From the NCBI GenBank assembly GCA_033851955.1, contig JAWSVK010000001.1, positions 1 to 64,000 on the forward strand: a stretch of DNA of 64,000 bases, given 5' to 3'. The translations under genes and the position numbers were made by a program. Origin of the DNA: Profundibacter sp033851955. Its GTDB lineage: Bacteria; Pseudomonadota; Alphaproteobacteria; Rhodobacterales; Rhodobacteraceae. This document shows, piece after piece, positions 51,146-61,035 of this stretch. Each line of letters begins with the position of its first letter. Position 1 is the stretch's first letter. The notes beneath the pieces were generated by a model. The model saw only the letters and a list, made by a program, of their open reading frames with translations, was not told the DNA's origin and did no database searches.

Positions 51146-52510
51146 ATGGACGGCACAGTTCTGATCGCGGATGATGACCGCACAATTCGCACAGTTCTTA
51201 CCCAAGCATTCACCCGCGCCGGATGCAAGGTTCACGCCACATCATCCTTGGTGACGTTGATGCGTTGGGTGGATGAGGGGATGGGAGATCTGGTGATTAC
51301 CGATGTGATGATGCCGGATGGTAATGGCCTTGAGATGGTGCCTGAAATCTCAAAGATGCGCAGTGATTTGCCGGTGATCGTGATCTCGGCGCAAAACACC
51401 ATCATGACCACGATCAAAGCGACCGAGGCCAAGGCCTTTGACTATCTGCCCAAACCTTTTGATTTGCCTGATTTGATGAAACGCTCAGCCAAGGCGTTGC
51501 AAACCCAGCGCCGTGTTGCCGCACCATCACGCCCGACACAAAACGCCGCCAGTGATTTGCCGCTCGTGGGCCGCACTGATGTGATGCAGGATCTGTATCG
51601 CTTGATTGCGCAAATCATCAACAACGAGCTGCCGGTGTTGATCAGCGGTGAAAGCGGCACAGGTAAGTCATTGATCGCGCGCATTATTCATGATTTCAGT
51701 GATCGGCGTGCCTTGCCGTTCAAGGTGGCCAGTGCTGCCGATATCACCGGGGCTGAAGCACTTGAAAAGATACTGGCGCAGGCCGATACGGGGGCTCTGG
51801 TGATCGACGAAGTTGGTGATTTGGACCTTGACGCACAGGCACAAGTGGTTCGATTGATTGACAGATTAGCCGAAAACGCCCCTCGGATAATGGCCACAAC
51901 CCAAGTGGATTTGGCCGCCATGATGGAGGTTGGAACCTTTCGACAGGACTTGTTCTATCGACTGAATGGCATCTCTCTTAAAGTGCCGGCGCTGCGCGAC
52001 CGGATCAACGACATTCCTTTGCTGGTTGAATTTTTCCTGACCCGCCATCAAGACGGCGACGATGTGGCGCATCATCTGTCGGAACGGGCGCAAACTTTGA
52101 TGCAGACCTACAGTTGGCCTGGCAATGTGCGCCAATTGGAAAACTGTTTGCGTCAATTGGCAGCAACCAGCGGGCAAGCCGAAATATCTCGCGCCGAGGT
52201 CGAGCAGACCTTGGGAGGGCAACCGATGATGGAGCCTGTCAATGAGCGGGCGCGTGGAGACAGGTTGTCAGCATCGATCGCACGCCATTTGCAACGGTAT
52301 TTTGATCTGCACAGCGGGGCGTTGCCGCCACCCGGACTATACACACGGATCTTGAACGAAATGGAGCGTCCGCTGTTAGAGATTTCCCTAGAAGCCACCG
52401 GCGGAAATCAGGCCAAATGCGCTGACCTTTTGGGTATAAATCGAAATACCCTGAGAAAGAAAATTTCCGAACTCGATATTCGCGTGACACGGCGCCGTAA
52501 GTTGATGTAA
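51146..52510 (+). CDS. ntrC: Nitrogen response regulator NtrC, sigma-54 loop missing
   Basis: This 454-residue regulator has a receiver domain (phosphorylated Asp53 in VITDVMMPDG), an AAA+ domain with Walker A ISGESGTGKSL and Walker B ALVIDEVGDLDLD, and a C-terminal Fis-type helix-turn-helix (GNQAKCADLLGINRNTLRKK). The sigma-54 contact loop GAFTGA is absent: where it belongs the sequence runs FKVASAADITGAEALEKILA, with the helix in between shortened. This is the arrangement of Rhodobacter capsulatus NtrC, which activates sigma-70 promoters. Confidence 0.95.
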   Translation: MDGTVLIADDDRTIRTVLTQAFTRAGCKVHATSSLVTLMRWVDEGMGDLVITDVMMPDGNGLEMVPEISKMRSDLPVIVISAQNTIMTTIKATEAKAFDYLPKPFDLPDLMKRSAKALQTQRRVAAPSRPTQNAASDLPLVGRTDVMQDLYRLIAQIINNELPVLISGESGTGKSLIARIIHDFSDRRALPFKVASAADITGAEALEKILAQADTGALVIDEVGDLDLDAQAQVVRLIDRLAENAPRIMATTQVDLAAMMEVGTFRQDLFYRLNGISLKVPALRDRINDIPLLVEFFLTRHQDGDDVAHHLSERAQTLMQTYSWPGNVRQLENCLRQLAATSGQAEISRAEVEQTLGGQPMMEPVNERARGDRLSASIARHLQRYFDLHSGALPPPGLYTRILNEMERPLLEISLEATGGNQAKCADLLGINRNTLRKKISELDIRVTRRRKLM

Positions 52511-52564
52511 AAGAGCAACATCAAGCGTGGCCCAATGGCACCAGCCGAAACGAGGTCACGATAT

Positions 52565-54859
52565 ATGGTGGTTCGTCGCGAATGCGACACAGAGGAAAGT
52601 GGGCAGTTGGTGGCGAAGCCCGTCAAAAGCGCAACAATGGATAAACTAAGCCGTTTGCGGCGTAAACGGCGTTTACAGAGCGCGGCAACCTTAAGTCTTG
52701 TGATTTTGGGGCCGGTTTTGGCGATCGCAACCTTTGTGGTTTTAGGCCCCTTGGACAAGGGGGCATCTGCCCCCAGCCTGCGACTGATTCTGCTGACCGA
52801 CGTTGTCTATATTCTGGTGGTTGCGGCGCTTGTGTTACAACGGGTGGCGCGGATGATCTCGGCGCGGCGTGCCAAATCGGCGGGGTCGCGCTTGCATTTA
52901 CGCTTAACGGGCGTCTTTGCGCTGGTCGCCTTGATCCCGACGATTTTGGTCGCGGTGTTTGCAGTGCTCACGGTTAATGTCGGGCTTGAGGGGTGGTTTT
53001 CAGAGCGGGTACGTCAAGTGGTTGGCACTTCGGTTGCCGCCGCCGAGGCCTATCAGGCTGAACATGAAAGTGATCTGATCGAAGACACCGAAGCCCTGGC
53101 CGCCTATTTGAACTTGACCCGCAACGCGACATTCTTCCTGAACGATGGCAACCTGCGAGAATTGCTGACCCAAGGCCAAGTGCAAATCCAGCGCGGGCTG
53201 CGCGAGGCCTATGTGATTGACGGGGCGCGCAGCCTGCGGGCCCGTGGCGAGCGCTCATATCTGTTCGATTTTGAGGAACCAACGCAGGCAAACATCAGCG
53301 CTGCCGATCTGGGCGGTGTCGTTGTCATTCAGGATTGGGACAACAACGAATTTCGCGCCTTGGTCAAACTAGACGCCTTTGTTGATCGTTATCTTTATAT
53401 CTCGCGAAATGTGGACGGCGACATTTTGAACCTGCTGGATGACACCCAGGAAACCGCGACGCTGTACAATCAACTCGAGAGCGAACGTGGCACTATTTTG
53501 TTTGAGTTTGCACTGCTTTACATCGGTTTTGCGGTAATTTTGATCTTGGCGGCGATCTGGCTTGGGCTTTGGTTTGCCGAGCGGCTGTCGCGCCCTGTGG
53601 GCCGATTGGCGGGCGCGGCACAACAGATCGGGACCGGTGATTTGGACGTGCAAGTCATTGAGGAAGACGGCGATGATGAAATCGCCATGCTGGGACGCTA
53701 TTTCAACCAAATGACACGCCAATTGAAGGCGCAGCGCGAAACATTGTTAGAAAACACAGGCCAAATCGAACGCCGCCGCCGTCTATTCGATTCCGTGTTG
53801 TCCTCGGTCGCATCGGGGGTTGTTGGGCTGGATGCGAGCGGCAAGGTGATGTTTGTGAACCGTTCAGCTGAACGCTTGCTGGCGCTGCCTGATGAGCAAA
53901 GCGGTGACATTTCTGTGGCGGTGCCCGAATTTGGCCCGCTGTTGCAACGTCTGCAAAGCAAAAACATTGAAGTGGTGCAAGAAGAAGTCAAACTGTCGCG
54001 CGAAGGGGCGTTGGAAAACCTGTTGGTTCGGATCAGCACGCGGCGCAATGAGGCGGGCAATCTTGAAGGGTATGTGATTGCCTTTGATGATGTGACCGAT
54101 TTGGTGTCGGCCCAACGCATGGCCGCTTGGGGAGATGTTGCGCGGCGCATTGCCCATGAGATTAAGAACCCGCTGACCCCGATCCAGCTGTCTGCGGAAC
54201 GCCTGAAACGCAAGTTTTCACCGCTGGTGGGCGAGCAGTCAGCCACCTTGGAGCAATACACAGACGTGATTATCCGACAAACCGGTGATCTGCGCCGCAT
54301 TGTGGATGAGTTCTCAAAATTTGCGCGGATGCCTGAACCCGAATTGCGCAGCCATGATCTGGTTGGCATTCTGCGGGACGCGGCCGTGTTGCAGGAAACT
54401 GCGATGGCTGAGGTCAAGTTGACGACGGATCTACCAAAAGATCCGGTGATGGCCGATCTGGACGCCACGATGATTTCACAAGCCATGGTCAACCTGATCA
54501 AAAATGCCGGAGAAGCCATTGAAAGCCTTAAAGAAAGAGGCGCACCGAATGGGTTTAAACCAGAGGTGCGGGTCAAAATGGAGCAGCGGGACGGGCTGAT
54601 TACGATCGACATATCAGACAATGGCATCGGGCTGCCCGAAGACCGTGCCCGCCTGTTCGAGCCCTATGTAACGACACGAGACGCGGGCACCGGGCTTGGC
54701 TTGCCGATTGTAAAAAAGATCATCGAAGAACATGGCGGCACCTTGGTGTTGGTTGATGCGGTGCAATTCAAAGGGAATGCGCATAGCGGGGCGCGGGCCG
54801 AAGTTCGGCTGCCAGCAAACTTGGCAATAGATTCTCAGGCTGGAAATACAAATGATTAA
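52565..54859 (+). CDS. ntrY: Membrane sensor histidine kinase NtrY
   Basis: From ATG 52565 (MVVRRECDTEESGQLVAKPV), preferred because GAGGT lies eight bases upstream, this is a 764-residue kinase. It has three N-terminal hydrophobic segments, a periplasmic sensor of about 190 residues, a further helix (TILFEFALLYIGFAVILILAAIW), a HAMP domain (LSRPVGRLAGAAQQIGTGDL), a PAS domain and the kinase core with H-box RIAHEIKNPLTPIQLSAERL and G2 GTGLGLPIVKKI. NtrY pairs with NtrX and in some alphaproteobacteria also senses redox state. An ATG at 52535 would add ten residues. Confidence 0.94.
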   Translation: MVVRRECDTEESGQLVAKPVKSATMDKLSRLRRKRRLQSAATLSLVILGPVLAIATFVVLGPLDKGASAPSLRLILLTDVVYILVVAALVLQRVARMISARRAKSAGSRLHLRLTGVFALVALIPTILVAVFAVLTVNVGLEGWFSERVRQVVGTSVAAAEAYQAEHESDLIEDTEALAAYLNLTRNATFFLNDGNLRELLTQGQVQIQRGLREAYVIDGARSLRARGERSYLFDFEEPTQANISAADLGGVVVIQDWDNNEFRALVKLDAFVDRYLYISRNVDGDILNLLDDTQETATLYNQLESERGTILFEFALLYIGFAVILILAAIWLGLWFAERLSRPVGRLAGAAQQIGTGDLDVQVIEEDGDDEIAMLGRYFNQMTRQLKAQRETLLENTGQIERRRRLFDSVLSSVASGVVGLDASGKVMFVNRSAERLLALPDEQSGDISVAVPEFGPLLQRLQSKNIEVVQEEVKLSREGALENLLVRISTRRNEAGNLEGYVIAFDDVTDLVSAQRMAAWGDVARRIAHEIKNPLTPIQLSAERLKRKFSPLVGEQSATLEQYTDVIIRQTGDLRRIVDEFSKFARMPEPELRSHDLVGILRDAAVLQETAMAEVKLTTDLPKDPVMADLDATMISQAMVNLIKNAGEAIESLKERGAPNGFKPEVRVKMEQRDGLITIDISDNGIGLPEDRARLFEPYVTTRDAGTGLGLPIVKKIIEEHGGTLVLVDAVQFKGNAHSGARAEVRLPANLAIDSQAGNTND

Positions 54860-54873
54860 TGAGGGGATACATT

Positions 54874-56280
54874 ATGGGTGATATTTTAATCGTAGACGAC
54901 GAGCGCGACATTCGGGAGTTGATTTCCGATATTCTAAAGGACGAAGGCTATTCCACCCGTTTGGCTGGAAATTCGGATGATTGCATGGCCGAGGTCAATG
55001 CCGCGCCGCCCGCTCTGATGATTTTGGACATTTGGTTAAAGGACAGCCAAATGGACGGGATCGACATTTTGAAAACCGTGAAACGTGATAATCCTGATAT
55101 TCCAGTGGTGATCATTTCGGGCCATGGCAATATTGAAATCGCGGTGGCGGCGATCAAACAGGGGGCTTATGATTTCATCGAAAAACCCTTTAATATTGAT
55201 CAGCTGATGGTGGTTGTGTCGCGCGCGATGGAGACTTCGCGCCTGCGGCGTGAAAACAGCGAGCTGCGCCGTGGTGATGTGGCCTCAAGTGAAATGCTGG
55301 GCGAAAGCGCTGCGTTCAAGGCGCTAAAGGCCAATCTGGACAAGGTGACGGGCACCAATGGGCGGGTCATGCTGACGGGCCCCGGCGGGGCCGGTAAAGA
55401 AGTCGCCGCGCGTTATATTCACGCCAATTCCAACCGTGCTTCGGCGCCGTTTGTGTCGGTCAATTCGGCCTCGATCGAACCTGATCGCATGGAAGAAGTA
55501 TTGTTTGGCCGCGACAATGGCGATAGCGGCATTGAGCCTGGTTTGCTGGAGCAAGCTCATGGCGGAGTTTTGTACTTTGACGAGGTGGCGGACATGCCGC
55601 TGGGCACCCAATCCAAAATCTTGCGGGTGTTGGTTGATCAACAGTTCCAACGGGTTGGCGGCAGCGAAAAAGTGCGCGTCGATATCCGTGTCGTCTCTAG
55701 CACGAACAGATCCTTGGCTGATGAAATCACCGCCGGAAATTTCCGAGACGAGCTGTTTCACCGTCTGAATGTGGTGCCTGTCGTGGTGCCATCGCTTGAG
55801 GAACGCCGCGAGGATATCCCGCTGCTGGCGACGTATTTCATTGAGGAATTGAACAAAACCCAAGGCTTGCCGCAGCGCAAACTGTCGGATGAAGCCGAAG
55901 CGCTGATGCAGACCATGCAATGGCCCGGCAACGTGCGACAGTTGAAGAACGTCGTGGAACGGGTGCTGATCCTTGGGGCCGGAAACGGCGCGATTTCAGC
56001 CAAGGAATTGCCGTCGCCCGAAGAAACATCACAAAAAGAGGGCCGCGTTGTGCTGTCGTCGGGCTTGGCGACTTTACCCCTGCGAGAGGCCCGCGAGCTG
56101 TTTGAACGCGAATATCTGATGACGCAGATCAACCGGTTTGGCGGCAATATCAGCCGAACGGCCAGTTTCGTCGGCATGGAGCGCTCGGCTTTGCACCGCA
56201 AGTTAAAATCATTGGCGATTGTGACGTCAAGCAAGGGGGGAGCGCGCGTCGCCCATGTTGAGCCCGAGATTGACGAGTAG
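54874..56280 (+). CDS. ntrX: Response regulator NtrX, sigma-54 loop missing
   Basis: From ATG 54874 (MGDILIVDDERDIRELISDI), with GAGGGG upstream, this 468-residue regulator has a receiver domain (Asp52), an AAA+ domain with an unusual Walker A TGPGGAGKEV and Walker B VLYFDEVADMPL, and a Fis-type C-terminus (GGNISRTASFVGMERSALHRK). The GAFTGA loop is again missing: the corresponding part reads LFGRDNGDSGIEPGLLEQA, so it should not remodel sigma-54 holoenzyme. NtrX receives phosphate from NtrY. It starts 14 bases after ntrY stops. Confidence 0.94.
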   Translation: MGDILIVDDERDIRELISDILKDEGYSTRLAGNSDDCMAEVNAAPPALMILDIWLKDSQMDGIDILKTVKRDNPDIPVVIISGHGNIEIAVAAIKQGAYDFIEKPFNIDQLMVVVSRAMETSRLRRENSELRRGDVASSEMLGESAAFKALKANLDKVTGTNGRVMLTGPGGAGKEVAARYIHANSNRASAPFVSVNSASIEPDRMEEVLFGRDNGDSGIEPGLLEQAHGGVLYFDEVADMPLGTQSKILRVLVDQQFQRVGGSEKVRVDIRVVSSTNRSLADEITAGNFRDELFHRLNVVPVVVPSLEERREDIPLLATYFIEELNKTQGLPQRKLSDEAEALMQTMQWPGNVRQLKNVVERVLILGAGNGAISAKELPSPEETSQKEGRVVLSSGLATLPLREARELFEREYLMTQINRFGGNISRTASFVGMERSALHRKLKSLAIVTSSKGGARVAHVEPEIDE

Positions 56281-56328
56281 GGTCGCGTCTGCCATTGATT
56301 ATCGCTTGAATATCAAGAGGGCACAGCC

Positions 56329-57705
56329 ATGAAGGTTATCATATGTGGGGCAGGGCAGGTTGGCTGGCAAATCGCCCGCCATCTATCGGGTGAAAACAAC
56401 GATGTTACTGTCGTTGACAACAACCCCGAATTGGTGCGCCGCGCCACAGACACGCTGGATGTGCAGGGCATCGCTGGATTTGCCAGCTACCCTGATGTGT
56501 TAGAACGTGCGGGCGCGCGGGACGCCGATATGATCATCGCGGCGACCTATTCTGATGAGGTCAACATGGTCACTTGTCAGGTGGCCCATTCGGTGTTTGA
56601 AATCCCGCGCAAGATTGCCCGCCTGCGCAGCCAAAGCTATCTGACGGCGATCTATTCGGACCTGTATCGGCGTGAACACATGCCGATTGACGTGGTGATT
56701 AGCCCCGAGCGTGAGGTTGCCGAGGCAGCTTTGCAGCGTCTTGCGGCCCCTGCGGCTTTTGACACCGAGAGTTTTTTGGAGGGCCAGACCCAGTTGCTGG
56801 GCATTTTGATCGAAGAAGACTGCCCCGTCGTCAACACGCCACTGCGCCAATTGACCGATTTGTTTTCCACCCTAAGCGCGATTGTCGTCGGCATCCGGCG
56901 CGACGGATCACTGTTTGCGCCAAATTCCGCTGACCAAGTATTTGTTGGCGATGAAATCTACATCTTTACCCATACCAAAGATATCAGCCGCACGTTAGAA
57001 GTGTTCGGCAAATCCAGCAACAAACAAGAACGTATTGTTATTTTGGGCGGCGGCAACGTTGGTCTGGGCGTGGCTTCAGCACTTGAAGCACGGACCGAAC
57101 GTTTGCGTGCCACCGTCATTGAAAAGGACCGCGAGCGGGCCGAAGTCGCTGCGGATGCTTTGGAAAAAACCATTGTTTTGAACGGCGATGGGCTTAGCGC
57201 TGAATTGCTGGCTGAGGCGGGCATTCGGCGGGCTGATGCGATCCTTTGTGTGACGGATGATGATAAAACCAACATTTTGGCCGCCGTGCGCGCCAAGGCC
57301 GAAGGCTGCCCGATGGCGATCTGTCTGGTGAATGACCCGAGCCTGGTGCCGTTGATGAAACCGATGGGGATTGATGCCTACATCAACCCGCGCGCCACCA
57401 CGGTGTCTTCGATCCTGCGCCATATCCGGCACGGGCGGGTGCGCGCGGTCTATTCCATCGGCAACGCCGAGGCCGAGGTGATCGAGGCGCAAGTGATGTC
57501 GACGTCTCCTATAGCGGGCCAGAAAATCAGTGATGTTGATTTTCCTGAGGGCGTGTTGGTCGGTGCATTGATGAAAGACGGCAAGGTGATCCGCCCCGAC
57601 GGTGCCACCCGTATTTCTGAGGGTGACGTGATCACCATATTCGCGATGAGTGACGATGTGCCCGAGGTGGAGCGACTGTTGCAGGTCTCCATCGACTTTT
57701 TCTAG
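56329..57705 (+). CDS. trkA: Trk potassium uptake regulator TrkA
   Basis: This 458-residue cytoplasmic protein contains two RCK modules. Each has an NAD-binding Rossmann domain (MKVIICGAGQVGWQIARHL at 1-19, and IVILGGGNVGLGVASALEA near 231) and a ligand-binding TrkA_C domain. It gates the TrkH channel. It lies 48 bases after ntrX and nine before trkH, the standard arrangement downstream of ntrYX in alphaproteobacteria. Confidence 0.96.
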   Translation: MKVIICGAGQVGWQIARHLSGENNDVTVVDNNPELVRRATDTLDVQGIAGFASYPDVLERAGARDADMIIAATYSDEVNMVTCQVAHSVFEIPRKIARLRSQSYLTAIYSDLYRREHMPIDVVISPEREVAEAALQRLAAPAAFDTESFLEGQTQLLGILIEEDCPVVNTPLRQLTDLFSTLSAIVVGIRRDGSLFAPNSADQVFVGDEIYIFTHTKDISRTLEVFGKSSNKQERIVILGGGNVGLGVASALEARTERLRATVIEKDRERAEVAADALEKTIVLNGDGLSAELLAEAGIRRADAILCVTDDDKTNILAAVRAKAEGCPMAICLVNDPSLVPLMKPMGIDAYINPRATTVSSILRHIRHGRVRAVYSIGNAEAEVIEAQVMSTSPIAGQKISDVDFPEGVLVGALMKDGKVIRPDGATRISEGDVITIFAMSDDVPEVERLLQVSIDFF

Positions 57706-57714
57706 GCGCCTCTG

Positions 57715-59232
57715 ATGCTGGATCGCATATTAAAACTGCCATTTCTGGTGATCCTGATGGGGATCGGGGCGCTGGCGATGTATGTGCCGGCGATCTATGC
57801 GTTTGTGGATGATGATCTGCATGTGGCACGGGTGTTTTTATATGGCGGCACGCTGTTTTTGATCCTGACCGGTATGGCAGGATTGGCGTCGGCGGCGGGC
57901 AGCAGCACCAATTTGGCCCGCAGCCACCTGTTGGCCTTGCTGGGCGCTTTCACGATCTTGCCGATCATGCTGGCGGTGCCGTTTTATGAAGGGCTGCGCA
58001 ACACCAGCTTCCTGAATGCCTATTTTGAAATGGTGTCCAGCCTGACAACCACAGGGGCGACCCTGTTTGAGCCACAACGCCTGACGGATGCGCTGCATCT
58101 TTGGCGGGCATTGGTCGGCTGGATGGGTGGGTTTTTGATCTGGGTGACGGCGATCGCGGTGTTGGCGCCGCTTAATCTAGGCGGCTTTGAGGTAACGAGC
58201 GTTGAGGCGGGCCGCGGCGGCAACAGCCAGTTTGCACAGATCACCAATGTCGCCAATGCGTCGCAACGCTTGTCCCGTTATGCTGCTGTGCTGTTCCCGA
58301 TTTACGCGGGCTTAACGCTGGTTTTGTGGATCGTGTTGTTGTTGGCGGGGGACCGCTCGTTGGTGGCCGTGAGTCACGCAATGTCAACGATGGCCACCAG
58401 TGGCATATCGCCAGTTGGCGGATTGTCAGGCGGCAACAGCGGGGTTCTGGGCGAGTGCGTGATTTTCGGTTTCCTATTCTATGCCATTTCTCGGTTGATG
58501 TTTTCTCAGGACCAACAGCAAACCGGCATGCGAACCCTGCGGGCCGATCCCGAGTTTCGCTTGGGCGCGTTTTTGGTCATCGTGTTACCGCTGTTTTTAT
58601 TCGCACGCCATTGGCTGGGGGCCTATGATGTCGATCTGGAAAACGATTTGACCTCGGCCACGGGGGCACTTTGGGGGGCGACCTTCACGGTGCTCTCGTT
58701 TTTAACCACGACGGGGTTTGTGTCAGCCGACTGGGCTGATGCGCGGGGCTGGTCGGGGTTGCAATCGCCGGGGTTGATCCTGATGGGGCTGTCGATCATT
58801 GGCGGCGGCGTGGCAACGACGGCGGGCGGCGTCAAATTGATGCGGGTTTATGCGCTTTACAAGCACGGAAACCGCGAAATGGAGCGCCTGTTACATCCCT
58901 CAAGCGTAGGTGGTGCGGGCACCCAAGCCCGGCATATTCGCCGGTTCGGGGCGCAGATATCGTGGATATTCTTTATGCTGTTCAGCATGGCGGTGGCGTT
59001 GGTGATGTTGGGCTTGTCCCTGACCGGATTGTCGTTTGAAAGCGCCATGGTGTTCACCATTTCGGCCCTCTCTACCACCGGCCCCTTGGCCGGAGTGGCG
59101 GCCGAAGAAACCTTGCATTACGCCGATCTGGGTGATGTGGCCAAGATGATTTTGGCGGCGACAATGGTGTTGGGACGTCTTGAAACGCTCGCAATTATTG
59201 CTTTGCTAAACCCTGCCTTGTGGCGCTCTTAG
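57715..59232 (+). CDS. trkH: Trk potassium transporter TrkH
   Basis: This 505-residue membrane protein has about ten transmembrane helices and the four half-pore selectivity loops of the TrkH/KtrB family, for example SSLTTTGATLFEP, MSTMATSGISPVGG, LSFLTTTGFVSADW and ISALSTTGPLAG. It carries potassium together with TrkA, whose gene lies nine bases upstream. Length and loop number are complete. Confidence 0.95.
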   Translation: MLDRILKLPFLVILMGIGALAMYVPAIYAFVDDDLHVARVFLYGGTLFLILTGMAGLASAAGSSTNLARSHLLALLGAFTILPIMLAVPFYEGLRNTSFLNAYFEMVSSLTTTGATLFEPQRLTDALHLWRALVGWMGGFLIWVTAIAVLAPLNLGGFEVTSVEAGRGGNSQFAQITNVANASQRLSRYAAVLFPIYAGLTLVLWIVLLLAGDRSLVAVSHAMSTMATSGISPVGGLSGGNSGVLGECVIFGFLFYAISRLMFSQDQQQTGMRTLRADPEFRLGAFLVIVLPLFLFARHWLGAYDVDLENDLTSATGALWGATFTVLSFLTTTGFVSADWADARGWSGLQSPGLILMGLSIIGGGVATTAGGVKLMRVYALYKHGNREMERLLHPSSVGGAGTQARHIRRFGAQISWIFFMLFSMAVALVMLGLSLTGLSFESAMVFTISALSTTGPLAGVAAEETLHYADLGDVAKMILAATMVLGRLETLAIIALLNPALWRS

Positions 59233-59370
59233 GGCACAGGTTGCAGGATAATGCGTTAAAGGGTTGGTTTTAGGGCTGGAATCTATTGCAAACCCACGCC
59301 ATAGTCCTAATTTGAAGACCGCAAAGTAACGCCCAACAAGGGTGAACAACAATAAAAAGGCGAAAGACCT

Positions 59371-59607
59371 ATGGCTGCCGACAGACAAAACCTGCAGGAC
59401 GCGTTTCTGAACAACGTGCGCAAGAACAAAGTTCCAGTGACAATTTTCCTGATCAACGGGGTGAAATTGCAGGGTGTTATCACTTGGTTTGATAATTTCT
59501 GCGTGCTTTTGCGTCGCGACGGGCAGGCCCAATTGGTTTATAAACACGCCATTTCGACCATCATGCCAGGTGCGCCGATCAATCTATATGACGGCGAAGA
59601 AGAATAA
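59371..59607 (+). CDS. hfq: RNA chaperone Hfq
   Basis: This 78-residue protein is a full Hfq: Sm1 motif (VPVTIFLINGVKLQGVITWFDNFCVLLRRDG) and Sm2 motif (LVYKHAISTIMP). It forms a hexamer that pairs small RNAs with mRNAs. The C-terminal tail is short, as in other alphaproteobacteria. The ribosome site is AAAGG. It lies 139 bases after trkH and six bases before hflX, so hfq-hflX form an operon. Confidence 0.97.
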   Translation: MAADRQNLQDAFLNNVRKNKVPVTIFLINGVKLQGVITWFDNFCVLLRRDGQAQLVYKHAISTIMPGAPINLYDGEEE

Positions 59608-59613
59608 GCCGCG

Positions 59614-60888
59614 ATGGAAATTGATCCCCCGCGCAACACCCGCGCATGGGTTCTGCATCCCGATATAAAAAGCGACAATTCACGGCGAGAGCCTGTGGCG
59701 GCCTTGGCCGAAGCAATCGCTTTGGCCGATGCGATGCCCGAGATGGAAGTCGTCGGATCCGACATTATACCGCTGCGCACATTGCGCGCGGGTTATTTGC
59801 TTGGCAAAGGCAAGATTGAAGAACTAAAGGCGATCTTTAAGGCCAAAGAGATCGAACTGGTGCTGATCGACGGTGCTTTGACGCCCGTGCAGCAACGCAA
59901 TCTGGAAGAAGAATGGGATCTCAAAATCCTAGATCGCACCGGATTGATTTTGGAAATCTTTTCTGACCGCGCCCGCACCCGTGAGGGCGTGCTACAGGTC
60001 GAGATGGCGGCGCTTTCGTATCAGCGCACCCGTTTGGTGCGGGCTTGGACCCACCTTGAGCGTCAACGCGGCGGTTTGGGCTTTGTAGGCGGCCCCGGCG
60101 AGACCCAGATCGAGGCCGACAGACGCGCCATTGATGATGCGATCACGCGGCTAAAGCGCCAGCTGGGAAAAGTGGTGAAAACCCGCGAATTGCACCGTGC
60201 GTCGCGCAAAAAAGTACCGTTTCCTGTGGTGGCGCTGGTGGGCTACACCAATGCCGGCAAATCGACCCTGTTCAACCGTTTGACGGGCGCCAATGTGATG
60301 GCCAAAGACATGTTGTTTGCGACGCTTGACCCGACCATGCGCAGTGTCGAGCTGCCGTCGGGCCAAGAGATCATTCTGTCCGACACGGTGGGTTTCATTT
60401 CCGAGCTGCCGACCGAATTGGTCGCGGCCTTTCGCGCCACGTTAGAAGAAGTGCTGGATGCTGATCTGATCGTGCATGTACGCGATATTTCGCACGCCAA
60501 CACTGTCGAGCAATCGCGCAATGTGGCCACCATTCTGGAGCAATTGGGCATCAATGAAGAAGCCCCGATGCTTGAAGTTTGGAACAAGCTGGATTTGCTC
60601 AGCGATGAGGACCAAGCTGGACTGGTTGAAAAAGCCGAGCGCTCCGACGACAAATTCGCGATTTCTTCGATCACTGGGCAGGGCATGGACGCCTTGCTTG
60701 AGGCGATTTCAGGCAACCTTACCGATCCGAAAACCGAGCGTGAATTGCTGATCCCTTATGCGGATGGCCGCAAACGTGCTTGGCTGTTTCAAGAGGGTGT
60801 TGTCACCAGTGAAGATCAGACGGAAAACGGCTTTGTGGTGCAAGTGTTTTGGACGGCACGGCAGGAAAAACATTACCGCGATATGTAA
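59614..60888 (+). CDS. hflX: Ribosome-associated GTPase HflX
   Basis: This 424-residue protein has the HflX N-terminal domain (ELVLIDGALTPVQQRNLEEEW, LILEIFSDRARTREGVLQVEMAAL, GGLGFVGGPGETQIEADRR) followed by the GTPase domain with P-loop GYTNAGKSTLFNRL, G3 DTVGF and G4 NKLD. HflX binds 50S subunits and rescues stalled ribosomes after heat stress. It follows hfq by six bases. Confidence 0.96.
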   Translation: MEIDPPRNTRAWVLHPDIKSDNSRREPVAALAEAIALADAMPEMEVVGSDIIPLRTLRAGYLLGKGKIEELKAIFKAKEIELVLIDGALTPVQQRNLEEEWDLKILDRTGLILEIFSDRARTREGVLQVEMAALSYQRTRLVRAWTHLERQRGGLGFVGGPGETQIEADRRAIDDAITRLKRQLGKVVKTRELHRASRKKVPFPVVALVGYTNAGKSTLFNRLTGANVMAKDMLFATLDPTMRSVELPSGQEIILSDTVGFISELPTELVAAFRATLEEVLDADLIVHVRDISHANTVEQSRNVATILEQLGINEEAPMLEVWNKLDLLSDEDQAGLVEKAERSDDKFAISSITGQGMDALLEAISGNLTDPKTERELLIPYADGRKRAWLFQEGVVTSEDQTENGFVVQVFWTARQEKHYRDM

Positions 60889-61035
60889 GTGTTTTGGGGC
60901 TGATCCATGTGTCACAAGCGACGGGCTTATCTGTTGTTAGCGCACATAGGCTGTTCAGCCCTGCCCATTTCGGCATTTATGTAAGTTACGTTATGATACC
61001 CAAGATCATAACCGCCATTGCAGAAAGGTCCCCTG

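Noticed and set aside
53698..54627. 309-residue minus-strand frame within ntrY
   Set aside because: It is antisense to the kinase core, rich in Ser/Arg and without a ribosome site; the plus-strand protein is clearly real.
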